From positions 43,987-107,986 of the forward strand of contig JAURVB010013273.1 in NCBI GenBank assembly GCA_033002965.1: 64,000 bases of DNA, given 5' to 3'. Position 1 is the stretch's first letter, and every line of letters begins with the position of its first letter. Source of the DNA: Piper betle (Eukaryota > Streptophyta > Magnoliopsida > Piperales > Piperaceae). Shown here in pieces: positions 45,761 to 57,580 of this stretch. A program made the translations under genes and the position numbers. Under the pieces are notes generated by a model that was not told where the DNA came from, did no database searches, and saw only the letters and a list, made by a program, of their open reading frames with translations.

Positions 45761-46010
45761 TACCTCAGTGCCTCTACAACTTCAACTATGGCTAAACTGG
45801 TTTATCTCTGCTGATCCTATCTCTGACCGTATTGTCAATTGCACTAGCCCTGCTGTCCCTACTGTCCCTGCTACACACACCACTGCTGGTCACCTCTTCA
45901 TTGCTGCCCCTAAGGCTGGTCTGGTGGTGTGGGTAGAAGTTGCTGCTGCGGCAATGCAAGCAGTCCTCTCTGCTACTACTGCTGGGTACTACTGAAGATG
46001 GTGTTGCTGT
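45761..46010 (-). other. Element B gag-protease linker, truncated
   Basis: Glutamine-rich linker on the minus strand, preceding the protease. The upstream gag and the 5' LTR are missing because the LTR at 46011 begins here. Confidence 0.45.
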
Positions 46011-48675
46011 TGTAAAACCCTAACTTCAGGTTAGGGTTTTACATGCTTGTTGCTTTGCCCCGTTTGGGACAGTGTCGAGTTAATTCGAGTCACTTCAGCA
46101 TTTAGACCATGAGTATAGGGCCCAGATGGTTGTATAGCATGTTATGGAGGCTAAGTATGCTGATATACATGTGATAGTTTTAGTTATGTTACAACAGAGC
46201 CTAAGTTATTAGTGTGTACATGAGGAATAAAGATTTTTTTGTTTATGTTAGCTCAAAGTTTTAGGGCAACGTCTTGGCCATTGCAGAATTTAGCATCCAA
46301 TTTTGGCCTCTTTAGAGTGTCTCTTTTATATACATCTTAGGGATTTTAGACTGTCAGAGTGGCCCTTTGGGCCCAGTTTGATTTGAGTCTAAGACCTTCA
46401 TATGATTGAGTTCAATGTTTTGAGGCCCATTTAACCTTCTTGACTCAATTTCTATCCATAGAGCCACTTTTAGACTTTGAGTCAGTTTCGACTTAATCTG
46501 TTTGAGTTCAATGTTTTGACCGCCTTGCGGCCAACTATCAATTAAGACCCACCACCAGTTTTGCCGCCGCCGCAGTAGTTGCTAATGACGGTACATTTTT
46601 AGTCAGACTCCTATGTCGTTGCCGATTTGGGGTCATTTTCTTGTGCAGGTGAGCCTCCTCCGGCAACGCCAACCACCTAGATCGATTCCACTCATCGAGA
46701 TCTTCCATTTGAAATCAAAACCGATCTTTGCTGGTGGTTCGCACTTTTTCGGAGGCGATATTTGTCATATTCTAGTCATTTTTCAGCCATCTATCGGCTG
46801 GACACCATCAACCATCATCCAGACATGTTCCCACTCAACAACTGACATTTTAAGACCAAAATCACTGACCATCGTCACCGGTGAGTTCACCTACCCCAAT
46901 GGTGACTTCCCTCACTTTCTAGCTAGCCGACTGCCGGACCTCATCAGTTGCCACTACCACCACACTCCCCGTCCTCTCCTCTGTCGAACGTGACTGGGGG
47001 ACAGCCACCATCATGCTGTTGTCCACATTTTTTGGTGACCATGTTCGGCTCGTTTGCTTGTGTATGTGTCCTCGCATTCATATTTTCCATCATATGCCAT
47101 GTTCGCGTCCACCAGTCTAGACCCATCCAACTACTCGGCCCAACTAACCGAGTCAAGTCCAACCTGCCTCAGTAGCTTGATGTGGTTAAGTAGGCCCGGT
47201 GGTCAAGTCGACATGGTCTGACTCTATCGACTTGCCAGTTGACTCGACTACTCAATTTTAGCCCGCTTTCGTCTGTTTTTTACCGTTTTCAATAATTTGT
47301 GACTCCCTATATTAGTTTAGACATATATTCACATATTTTGACATAACTTGATATTATGATTATTTTTCTTTAATTATTATATATATATATATTGTTTATT
47401 TATTTATTAATTTATTCATTATTATTTATTTCTTATTATTTAAATAATTGTCGTATGTGATGAATGCTTGTATGATTATTATAATTATTGATGATGTATT
47501 TATTTGTTAATATTATTCTTATTCATATTTATCTTATTTAATTTAATTAATTGATTATTAATTATTTGCTCGCATGTTATTAATTGTTCGCATTTAGTCG
47601 TATATTCAAATATTTGATGTTTATATTATTATTATTATTATTATTATTTATGACTAATTTTAGTAATTATTCATTCATTTATAAATTTATTTGTGTGATT
47701 ATTTATGTAATTATTTATTTATTTATTTATTACTTACTCGTTTATGTGCTAATAATTACTCGTACTTAGCTACAAACTTATGCAATATTATTTATATTAT
47801 TATTAATTCTTGATTAATGTATTATTTTTTTATTACTATTCATTTATTGATGAATGAGTTTATACATTTAATTATTTATTTACTAATTTCTTATTTAATA
47901 ATTACTCACTATTTATTCACCTATTTTTTTCTCACAAGTTTACTTGTTATTTATTATTGTTTTGTGGTTACTCGAGTACCTATTATTTTATTTATTATTA
48001 TTTTATTTATTTACATTGTTTTATATGTTTATTTATTTACTGCATGTGTGCTCCTTGTTTTGTGTGGCAGATGCTTAGTTGTGGATCTGTTTGGTATGTT
48101 CCTTTGTTGTGATATTATTGTTGATGTAAGCACACACTATAATCATGTATCATATAGAGTTATTAGTGTTTTACTTAGCAGTGAGTTTCGATTCTAAATT
48201 TTGTAGCCCAACTCATAAATGTGCAAATACGCCTTGAGTTTAGACCATAGGTCTGTTAGGACTCTTCTTATATTTACCATTCTAGTCTATCATGGTTTTG
48301 ATTTCTAGATCACATGGCATGTGAAGCTATTGTTTTATCGGACCCCACTTAACATGGGTCATTCAGACGTATTTTACTTCCGTAATTAATAATCCTCAAG
48401 GATGAGATCCCTCGTGTTGTTTTCTAATTTAGATCCACCTCATGTTGTCTTTAGGCCTATTTAAATGATTCCCTTCCTGGCCTTAAATATAATTTTTATT
48501 GAGTTTTTTAGTAAGTCGAGAGTTGGTGAATTTGACTTTTCATATACCGTGAACAAGCACTTACGCACGTCCCAGTGTGCTCGGGATTAGTAAATGAGTT
48601 GTTCTATTCCCGATGGATCTTGACATCTATACATCTTGAGCTTCCTCACACCTGGAGAGGCGTGGAAACAACCTT
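46011..48675 (+). mobile_element. LTR related to element A, 3' end missing
   Basis: Starts TGTAAAACCCTAAC, which with GTTAGGGTTTTACA (46030-46043) forms a perfect 14-bp inverted repeat around TTCAG. It has a GC-richer block (46560-47170), a long AT-rich tract (47340-48060) and the core block (about 48335-48495). After about 48675 the sequence changes to the minus-strand Athila interior, so the LTR end and target duplication cannot be shown. No primer site. Confidence 0.7.
47340..48060. repeat. AT-rich low-complexity tract
   Basis: About 700 bases of ATT/TTAT-type words with a short (ATT)n at about 47628-47648. Open frames here are hydrophobic low-complexity artefacts. Confidence 0.85.
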
Positions 48676-48689
48676 AACCTTATTTCATC

Positions 48690-49187
48690 TCTAGAAACAT
48701 GATATTTTTTGTATAAATCACACGTTGTCCCAAAATTCAACAAGTGCATAGGGGATCCTCACTTGGCAATCTCTTGAACTAACCTATAGATTGTAACATT
48801 TGAAACATAACAGGTTTTAGTTCAAAATTATTTGCAAGGATTTGAGGTTTCACAATGCTGAAACTAAAACCATCAAGTTGACATATTGCAAGCTCTACCA
48901 ATGATTTTTTGTTTGCATTGTTGATTTGAGGCTAGTTTGGAACGTGTGCCCAGCAATGTTACCTAGATTATGTGCCATGGCCTAATTTCTTTCTTTCTTG
49001 TTTCCCTTGTAGGCCTTTTTTATCAATGGATCAGAAGGTAATAGGTTTTCTACTTTAGGCTCTTGCATAAGCTACCTCGAAATCAAAGAAAACACAAAAC
49101 TAGTTAAATGAATATTATTTATATATATATATATAATATGATGAATAAGGAAAACTAAACAAATCTCGGGCAACGAAGCCAAAATCT
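48690..49187 (-). pseudogene. gag: Athila element E, gag start (minus strand)
   Basis: On the minus strand a primer site (TGGCTTCGTTGCC, 49169-49181) is followed by a decayed Athila-type gag beginning. A recognisable NFELKP-MFQMLQ-like stretch at about 48840-48790 is followed by a CQVRIPYALVEFW-like stretch at about 48765-48730; these correspond to the conserved capsid start of Athila/Tat gag. Multiple stops. The element breaks off at about 48680 against the LTR fragment, so the rest of E is missing from the window. Confidence 0.7.
49169..49181 (-). promoter_or_regulatory. Element E primer-binding site (Asp-tRNA type)
   Basis: TGGCTTCGTTGCC on the minus strand, two bases different from TGGCGCCGTTGCC, the site usual for Athila/Tat elements. 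Confidence 0.7.
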
Positions 49188-49981
49188 TCTTGCTTAATAA
49201 ATATATTGTGCAAGTGCACACATCATACAAGTAATAGAGCAATAGGTGAGATGATACTTGGTAAATTAAGATAAAATTTTGATAATTTTTGCACGCCATT
49301 TTCATGCCCTAACACCGTTTTCCCTAGCATTTTAAACAAAAATTTAAAAATTTTGAAACATAGCAAGACATTAGAAATATGAGTAAATCTGTAGACAATT
49401 CTAAATAAAGAACTATGTTTTGAATGATCAAGGACAAGGCCCATGCAAGCTTGTAAGGTAGGATCAAACTACTCTTCCACCTGCCTAGGATGGAACACTT
49501 CAGAGCACTTGATCAGACCTACACACAATCAGACCTGCAACCCCCTACACATGTTTTTGACAGGGAATAAAAGTCTTCCACATTTCTACCCATTTCTGCA
49601 CCTGCTCCCCACCATTGGACAAATCTACTTATTCACCTAAAATCCCCACTTGTAAGCCATTGGATGACCACCTTGCTGAGTAAGTAAGAACATATCCACA
49701 TAATGCCAATGATTATGGGAAAACAACTCACATACACTAGGAGGAAAGAAGTTGCAAGGAAGTCTCCACTACTGTGCTTGGCATGCCACTCCAATTGGGA
49801 TAATTTAAACTCCATGAGAGAACTCCGCCAACTCCACAAGCCGTGAAGAGACAAGGAGAGGAGAAGAGAACAAAACTAGAGAACACAGATTGAAGTCGAT
49901 GATTGGGTCAACACTTGCCTTATTTATGAGGAAGGAAGCTACCAAGAAAATGTGATATAGACAAGGAGTTCCCTCCTTGGT

Positions 49982-49989
49982 TATAAATA
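49982..49989 (+). promoter_or_regulatory. Element D LTR TATA box
   Basis: TATAAATA in the 5' LTR, followed by ACCCTCATCCAC-type leader sequence. Confidence 0.6.
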
Positions 49990-50672
49990 CCCTCATCCAC
50001 ACTAAGCAAAACAACCCTTTTTTATAAAGAGGCTTGTAGAGGAGAAAACCCATTCTTCTTCTCTTCACCTCTCACTCTCAAATTCTACATTGCCAATCTA
50101 AAGGAGGAGTTGAAGACTAAAGAAAAAAGGTGATGGAAGCCAAGCTACATGGAAAGCAACATTGTTGAAGAGAAGTTCATGAGAGGGCCTTATCATCACA
50201 TATTTGCATAATCTTTTCCCTCATTTTATTGCATTGTTATCTTCCATGATGTATTATTATTCTTACATGGGTAACTGTTAGTCACTTGGGGTTTATGATG
50301 GATCTTGGTTGATATGCAATATATCTTGTTGCATTAATTGTGAGTTGATTGCTTTGTATATGTTCTTAATGAGTAGCTAACTTTTGCATGATTAAGAAAT
50401 TTAGTCGAGATCTAAGAATAGGTAAATCGATAATGTCTATGGGTGAAGTAGTTTATGGTCTAACTATAAGAATGCATTAGAATTATAGATATCAATATAA
50501 GGGAGTTGATTGTAATGCACTAATCTAGTTTTATTTGCAAAGGAATGTAAAATGATGCTAGGGCTATAAGTTTTAGTAAGATACAGAAGCCCATTATAAT
50601 TACACTTGTTTTCTTAGATATCAACTGCAATTAAGTGTAGCTTTAACACAACAAGATGTGCTACTTATTAAC

Positions 50673-51827
50673 TGTTAGAATATTTTCAGTGACATGCAAG
50701 TATACATGGTCGCAACAAGTAATATAATGATAAAATCGAGTATCGTCCCACAGGGAGATGAATTTCCTTATATTAATTAAAGAGAATAAAATGAAGGACA
50801 AAACAAAGACAACCAACTTAACTAAATCTAAGGAATATCTTTAAATTAAAGGCGAAGTTAAAATTATAAAACTCGTTCTAGAGTCGAATTTCCCTTAACA
50901 TGAATTTAATCTCATCAAATCTTACTCTTATCTTTTATTCCCTCGGATTGTCGATCTAGGATAATTATATGACATGGTGGCTCCCGCTCCTTCATGCTTC
51001 TATTATTTTGCCTTAATTTCTACCTCCCGGTGATAATTGATTAATCAACAAAATAATGCATTAAGAATTGCCTTACAACTGCATACGGTGTTGTGTATCT
51101 TCCGACCACAACGACAAACAAGTCAAAAGACTCATCGTATGATGAACTACCAATGACTAATCTAATTAATTTCTCCCAAAATCTAATTAAGCCTCATGAT
51201 CTAAGAAATATGTGATCAATCTATTCTTAGCATTAAGAATATGACAATTCAAACATTTCGATTGAATAAAAGAGTAAAAGCTTGAAATAAATTCAATTAA
51301 ATCATGTTAAGTTCCATTCTTCTCTAGAACGAAATATAAGACTACTCCATAATAAAAATAGAAAACATTATAAAGAAGAAACTAATTTTTATTATAAAAG
51401 AAAAAGGAATTACAAAAACTAAAACTACTACTTTCACTATACTTGAAAGCCAAGAGATGAGATATGATCAACAACAAATGACCGCCCCTTTATATAGAAG
51501 TGGAGATACAAGAATTCGAAGAGGGTGTTCACAAATCGACGTAATCTAATTAATTATAATGTCCCTTCAAGTTTCCAACTATTCGACTCCATTGAACACC
51601 ATGAATTGTAGCCATTGGGTAGGGCTAAGTGTCATGACCAATCAAATCCAAAGCTTAATTTATTCATCTTTTTCTGCATTGGAATACCAAAATTAAGTAT
51701 AAATAATAAATTATTAATTAACTAAAAAATAAAGTAAAATATTACTTAATTAATAATGTTTATACCTGAGAAGTACAAAATCATATTAAAAACATGGGTA
51801 AATATTATATATTTTAAACGCTTAATA
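50673..51827 (-). mobile_element. Solo LTR of the TGTTAAG family (copy 2, minus strand)
   Basis: 1155 bp with exact target duplication TTAAC (50668-50672 and 51828-51832). The element D 3' LTR at about 59595-59620 shows the uninterrupted site (CTTATTAACTAACT), which proves the insertion. TATA box on the minus strand at 51489-51496. Confidence 0.96.
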
Positions 51828-52154
51828 TTAACTAAGTGAAAATATCCATCCCAAATCCATTTTCATTAAGAGAAATTGTGTGAACCTTGGCTACTATTTG
51901 CTATTCTTATGCCTTTGCTTTGATTTTTGAGTTAGATTTATTTATTAGTATCATGCCCTCGCTCATTTGACAATTTATAGTAGATTTCCATTACATCATA
52001 TACTCTTTGTAGACAATTCATTAGGTTGAATACTCTAGTTATCAAGAGTAATGCTAGAACATCAAATCATCATGGGAATGATACTCACTCATTAGTTTAT
52101 TACTCGTATGACTTGTGTAGTTGTACGATGTATTGAATTTGCACAACAAGTTTC

Positions 52155-52167
52155 TGGCATTGTTGCC
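52155..52167 (+). promoter_or_regulatory. Element D primer-binding site (Asp-tRNA type)
   Basis: TGGCATTGTTGCC six bases after the LTR. It differs from TGGCGCCGTTGCC by three G-to-A or C-to-T changes, as expected from cytosine deamination. Confidence 0.75.
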
Positions 52168-52245
52168 ACGAATTTGCTTTAAATCTATCTTTGTTAATAG
52201 CTATTTTTTGTTGTGACTAATTTAGTTTGTCTTTTCAATTAGTAT

Positions 52246-53720
52246 ATGAAAAAGAGCCAACCAGAAGGATTGTTTCCTTTTGACCCAAAAATAGAAAGAA
52301 CTTGCCTTAGAATTAGAAGAGAGCGAAGGCTATCATGGCTTAGAATTTTAACAAGCAAAATTTTGGGAATGAGAACATTGGAGAACAAGCTTTTGCTAAC
52401 TAGAACCTTGGAAATCAGAATTTGGTGGAATAGAACCTGATGGAACAAACCTTTGAAAACTAGAATATGGGTAACTAAGTGAGGCCAGTGCATCAGAATC
52501 AGCTGGAGCATGACAACAACAAATCTTGGCAGAACTAGCTCTACCATAGTTAGAAGACTCTAACCTCATTATTGTAAGACTATAGATTCTGACTAACAAC
52601 TTTGAGCTAAACCTTGTTGTTTCACATGCTACAATTAGTGGGACATTTCAATAGACTACCAAGTAAGGATCCCCACATGCACCTACTAAAGTTTATAGTA
52701 ATTTGTGATTCATACAAATAGTACCAAGTGCCCAAAGGTGCAATCAAACTAAGATTGTTTCCATTTTCTTTAACTGCAGTGCCCAACTATGGTTTAATTC
52801 ATTGGCACCCAACTCATTCACTAATTGGGAGGAAATGACGAGAAAGTTCATGCTAAAATATTTCCTACATTCCCGAATAGTGTGCAATTCGGAAATGAGA
52901 TTACTTTATTTGTACAAATGGAGAGTGAATCCTACTATGACAGATAGAAGAGGTTCAAGGACCTATTGAGGAAGTGTCTTTACCAAGCGATCCAACGATG
53001 GGTTAAGATCCAAACCTTTTACAATGGTTGATGAGTCAAACCAAGTTAATAGTTGATGTTGTAGTAGGAGGTTCCATCATGACGAAGACTTTGACGAAGC
53101 TTATGAACTAGTAGAGAATTTAGCTTCCAATCACCATCAGATGATGTATGATAGGACAACAGGGAAAAATTTTCCAGGATTGACACAAATGGATGTTTTT
53201 AATGCCCTATCAGTACAGATGACAACATTGAGAAAATAGATGTAGAACCTTAAAAACAAAACTCAAGTCCATGCCCCAACAGCACAAGTCCTATCCTATG
53301 ATTTTGTAGAAATGGTCATTCATGGGAGCAATGTCCATTGCAAATAGAAACCGCCAACTTCATAGGCAATTACAATAGGAATTAGAACAAACCATACTCT
53401 AACACCTATAATCCAAGTTGTAGAAACCGTCCAAATTTTGGATGGGGAAGAAATCAAGCTGGTGGTCAAAAACTTCAAACTCAAGCCCAAGCACCATCAG
53501 GCTTTCAAGCCCAAGCACAAAATATGATGTAACTACCCATTGAAAAGAAGATGTCAATGGAAGAAATGTTTATGCAGTTTATGCAAACACAGCAATAGCA
53601 GATGCAAACCTAACAAGCTTCCATTAGAAACTTGGAGAACCAGCTAGGATAGTTGGCACGTGCTTTGAATAATCGCCCACCTTGTAGGCATCAGAGTGAC
53701 ACACGAGTACCAAGAATGAA
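52246..53720 (+). pseudogene. gag: Element D gag (degenerate)
   Basis: Starts at ATG 52246 with SQPEGLFPFDPKIERTCLRIRRERR, the basic Athila gag start (64 codons before a stop). Capsid blocks follow in changing frames: TNNFELN (about 52590), LWFNSLAPNSFTNWEEMTRKFMLKYF (about 52790-52865) and DEAYELVENLASNHHQMMYD (about 53095-53155). A cysteine-rich knuckle-like stretch lies at about 53298-53345. Glutamine/asparagine-rich tail to about 53720. A functional gag would form the particle shell; this one has many stops. Confidence 0.85.
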
Positions 53721-53962
53721 AGAGGCTAAGTAATGCAAGGTAGTCAACTTGAGAAGTGGAAAGGAATTGCTTGATCCTTACAAGAATCAGAAGCCGGATA
53801 TAAGAGATGAAAGAGATGCCAGGCATGAAAGAAGAAAATGAAGATGGATGGGTGGAGGTGTCGAAAATAATTCCTCAATCCAAACCAACAAAGTATGTTC
53901 CCAAGATTCTTTATCCATAGAGGCAATAAAAGCATGAGATGAACCAGAATTTCTAAAAAATT

Positions 53963-54510
53963 TTGAACATTTTAAAAAAATTGGTAATTAGCATCCCATT
54001 TGCCAAGGCATTGGAGCAAATGTCTAGCTATGCAAGGTTCATGAAGCAAATTTTGTCCAAGAAGAAGAGGTTGGAGAAATTTGAAATAGTGGCATCGAAT
54101 GAAGAGTGCAGTGTAGTGCTACAAAGAAAATTACATTCAAAATTGAAGGATCCAGGGAGATTCATCATTGAATCAAATTTTTCATGCAAAGACCTTTGAA
54201 ATCTAGGTGCTTGCATCAATTGGATGCCATTGTCCATTTACAAGAAATAGGGCTAGGATAGGTGAAGCCTGCTACTATCAAATTACATTAAGATGGCAAG
54301 TCTAAATTGAGAATATTTTGGTGAAGGTGTACAATTTTATCTTCCCAGCAGACTTTGTGATATTGGACATGAAGAAGATAAGGATGTCTCAATCATCATG
54401 AGACAACCATTTCTTACAACAAGAAAAACCTTAATTGATGTGGCAAGAGGAGAACTGATTATGAGAGTCAACAATGAACAAGTAGTGTTCAACATCTTCA
54501 AGTAATAAAA
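53963..54510 (+). pseudogene. pol: Element D protease region
   Basis: The frame 53963-54199 encodes FAKALEQMSSYARFMKQILSKKKRL, EECSVVLQRKLHSKLKDPGRF and then the substrate-binding start. A stop (TGA 54197) directly precedes the active site, where aspartate is replaced by asparagine (AAT 54200-54202; NLGAC instead of DLGAS). Later blocks are readable in other frames: VSIIMRQPFLTTRKTLIDVARGELIMRVNNEQVVFNIF (about 54390-54505). Typical Athila/Tat aspartic protease, inactive on two counts. Confidence 0.88.
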
Positions 54511-55019
54511 CACCTTGAATCAGTTGATGATTGTTTTGCAGTTTGTCTCATTGAACAAATGGTTTAAAAAGTTTAGGGGAGAAGCCATTTCTCATATCCT
54601 CTTGAGCACATTAAGACCTCCAAGGGCATAGAAGAGGAATATGATGATCTTGCCGAGTTGATGTTTTGGCTTGACAACTAGAGAAGGAATAGTGAAGAAA
54701 GTAAGCAGTCGAAGCCCTTGCTAGAACACAATTCGGAACTGAAGATAAACATTATATAATTCATTAGTCCTCCAAAGCTAGAGTAGAAGTCCTTGTCAAA
54801 GCACCTCAAGTATGTAATTCTTGCATAACCCAATGCTCTTCTTGTAATTATTTCTACATTAGTCAAATCTTTGTCGGAAGAGAAGTTGCTAAGGGTACTA
54901 AGAGATCATCTTCTCTCCATTGGATGGACAATTGTTGACATTTGAGGCATTAGTCCAAATGTTTGCATGCATGAAATTCTACTTGACGAAGGCCACAAAC
55001 TAACTATTGAACAACAGAG
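54511..55019 (+). other. Element D protease-RT linker
   Basis: Decayed spacer between protease and RT. No separate domain recognised. The stretch around 54680-54860 encodes fragments resembling the acidic linker of Athila pol. Confidence 0.5.
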
Positions 55020-56300
55020 ATGCTCAATCCTATAATGAAGCAAGTAGTGAAAAAAGAGATACTCAAGAGGCTAGATGCTGGAATCATCTATCCAATTGTA
55101 AATAGTTCATGGGCCAGCCCTGTCCAATGCATTCCAAAGAAAGGAGAAATAAATGTTTTGTTCAATCAGAATAATGAGCTAACCCCTTTTAGAATAGTCA
55201 CCGGATAGAGTTGTGTATGGATTATATGAAATTGTAAAAGGCCACAAGAAAGAATCATTTTCCTTTACCATTCATTGATCAGGTTCTAGATAGATTGGCA
55301 GGAAAAACTACTATTGTTTCCCATTTGGTTATTCTGGATACAATTAAATAGTAATCCATCCTAAAGATTAAGAGAAGACCACATTCACATGCCCATATAG
55401 AACATTTGCCTTTAGAAGTATGCCTTTTGGACTATGCAATGTCCTGAGAAGATTTCAAAGATATATGATGTCCATTTTCTTAGACATGATGGAGAATGGC
55501 ATGGAGATATTCATGGATGATTTTTCAGTATTTGGAAATACCTTTGACTAGTGCCTAGAAACTTTAGACAAAGTCTTGCCGAGATGTGAAAGTTCCAATT
55601 GAGTTTTGAATTGGGAGAAATGTCACATTATGATAACAGAAAAAATTGTGCTAGGACATAGAGTTTCAAGTTAAGGCCTAGAGGTGGATAGAGCAAAAGT
55701 AGAGGTAATTTAGAAGCTGCCACCACCAACCAATGTAAAGGGTGCAAGAAGCTTCCTAAGTCTTGCTGGATTTTTGATGAAGTTCATAAAAGATGACTCA
55801 AAAATTCTAAAGCTAGTTTACAATTTATTGGAAAAAGATGCAGCTTTCATTTATCTTGAAGCTTGTCATGAAACATTTATTAGATTGAAGGTAAAATGTA
55901 TCTATGCTCCTATCATTGCTTCACTGGTATGGTCACAATCACTCAAGTTAATGTGTGATGCAAGTGACTATGTCATTGGTGCAGTCATAACCCAGTGCAT
56001 CCACAATATTTACCACACCATTTATTATGACATCAAGACATTAAATGAAAGTTTAATAAATTACACTACTATAGAGAATGAATTATGCACTAAAGTGTAT
56101 GTTGTAGATAAATTTAGGTTATACTTGATGGTACCCAAGTGATAGTTTATACTAACCACTCAGGTTTGAAGTACCTACTATAGAAGCAAAAGTCAAGCCA
56201 AGGCTCATCAGATGGGTATTGCTTCAATAAGAATTTGATCCGGAAATAAAAGATAAGAAGGATTCTGAGAATGTAGTAGTTAGACTACTTGTCTAGACTG
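55020..56300 (+). pseudogene. pol: Element D reverse transcriptase and RNase H
   Basis: RT begins LNPIMKQVVKKEILKRLDAGIIYPI, then SSWASPVQCIPKKGE, and after frame changes the FMDD catalytic motif at 55510-55521 followed by FSVFG. The connection and RNase H are in the 122-codon frame 55774-56142 (MKFIKDDSKI..., LMCDASDYVIGAVITQ with the catalytic aspartate, NYTTIENELCTKVYVVDKFRLYL). A worn LKYLL..KPRLIRW block ends it at about 56270. Stops include one inside the usual TGWRVCIDYR block (about 55206). It would copy RNA into DNA if intact; it is not. Confidence 0.92.
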
Positions 56301-56419
56301 GTAAGTCAGGAGAATGAAGCCAACTCATTCCAAGACAAGAAAGTTTCTAGATGAGTAACTTTTTAAGGTAAGGACATCTAACTTACCTTGGTTTGCAGAT
56401 TATATAAATTTTCTTGTTG

Positions 56420-57580
56420 GTTAAGTTAATCCCTTAAATATGTAATCACAACAGGAAAAAAATATTTTTGATTAAAGTTGAACATTATTTTTGGGATAAG
56501 CCCTATCTGTTTAAGAAATGCAGTGACCAGATGCTTAGAAGATGTGTCACAGAAGAAGAAATGCCAAATATTCTATATCATTGCCATTCATCAGAATATG
56601 GAGGCCATTTCGGAGCTAGAGAACAACCATGAAAGTTTTACAATTTGGCTTTTATTAGCCAACACTTTTTAAGGATGATAACTCTTTTGTAAAGTAATGT
56701 GAAAGGCTCCAAATAAGTGGAAACACATTAAGGAGGAAAGAGATACCCTTGCATGGAATCATGGGACCACTTGTGTCATCCAACAACTTGCACATATTGG
56801 TAGCAGTTGATTATGTCTCAAAATGGGTGGAGGCACAAGCATTCCCATCCAATGATGCAAATGTAGTGATAAGGTTCTTGAAGAAAAATATTTTTACAAG
56901 GTTTGGCACCCACACCCCAAGATCCATTATGAGTGACAAAGGATCACACTTCTAAACCAAGGCCTTTGAAACTTTATTGGCTAAGTATGAAGTCAAGCAT
57001 AAAGTTGCAACAACATATCATTTACAAACAAGTGGACAAGCCAAAAATTCTATCTGCAAAATCAAGAGAATCTTTGAAAAGGTTGTGAGTCCATCAAGAA
57101 AAGATTGGTCACTAAATTTGGATGATGTATTATGGGCTTTTCGAATAGCATTGAAGACATTAATTGGAATGTCTCCTTACACGATAGTATTTGGAAAAAC
57201 ATGCCACTTACCTTTTGAGATAGAGCACAAGGCTTATTGGGCCATTCAAAAATTGACCTTTGATGCCAAGGTATATGGAGAGAAAAATTTATTACAGCTG
57301 AATGAAATGGATGAGCTTAGGCTCAAAGCATATGAAAATGCCAATTTGTATAAAGAGAGAACTAAGTTGTGGCATGACAGGCGCATTCTAGCCAAACACT
57401 TAAAGCCAGGACAACTTGTGTTGTTGTACAATTCTAGGCTGAAACTTTTTTGGGAAAACATAATTCTAGGTGGTCTAGACCTTACACAGCAACTCAGGTA
57501 TTTCCACATGGAGCGATAGAAATCAAGAATGAGAAAAATGAGAACCAATTCAAGGTTAATGGCCACAGGCTCAAGCATTA
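56420..57580 (+). pseudogene. pol: Element D integrase
   Basis: Core blocks: [32 protein letters not shown] (56750-56850, first catalytic Asp in VAVDY), [10 protein letters not shown] (about 56925-56955, second Asp), then the 180-codon frame 56977-57519 with [58 protein letters not shown] and the C-terminal [29 protein letters not shown]. The expected catalytic glutamate after GQA is lysine (AAA 57043-57045). The zinc-finger part (56420-56680) is decayed. Even with the stops ignored, it could not catalyse strand transfer. Confidence 0.92.

Larger units (their letters stand above)
49252..52148 (+). repeat. Element D 5' LTR (with nested solo LTR)
   Basis: Aligns with 58170-59913. The nested solo LTR is at 50673-51827. 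A TATA box TATAAATA lies at 49982-49989; the matching place in the 3' LTR (about 58870) no longer has it. Confidence 0.93.
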
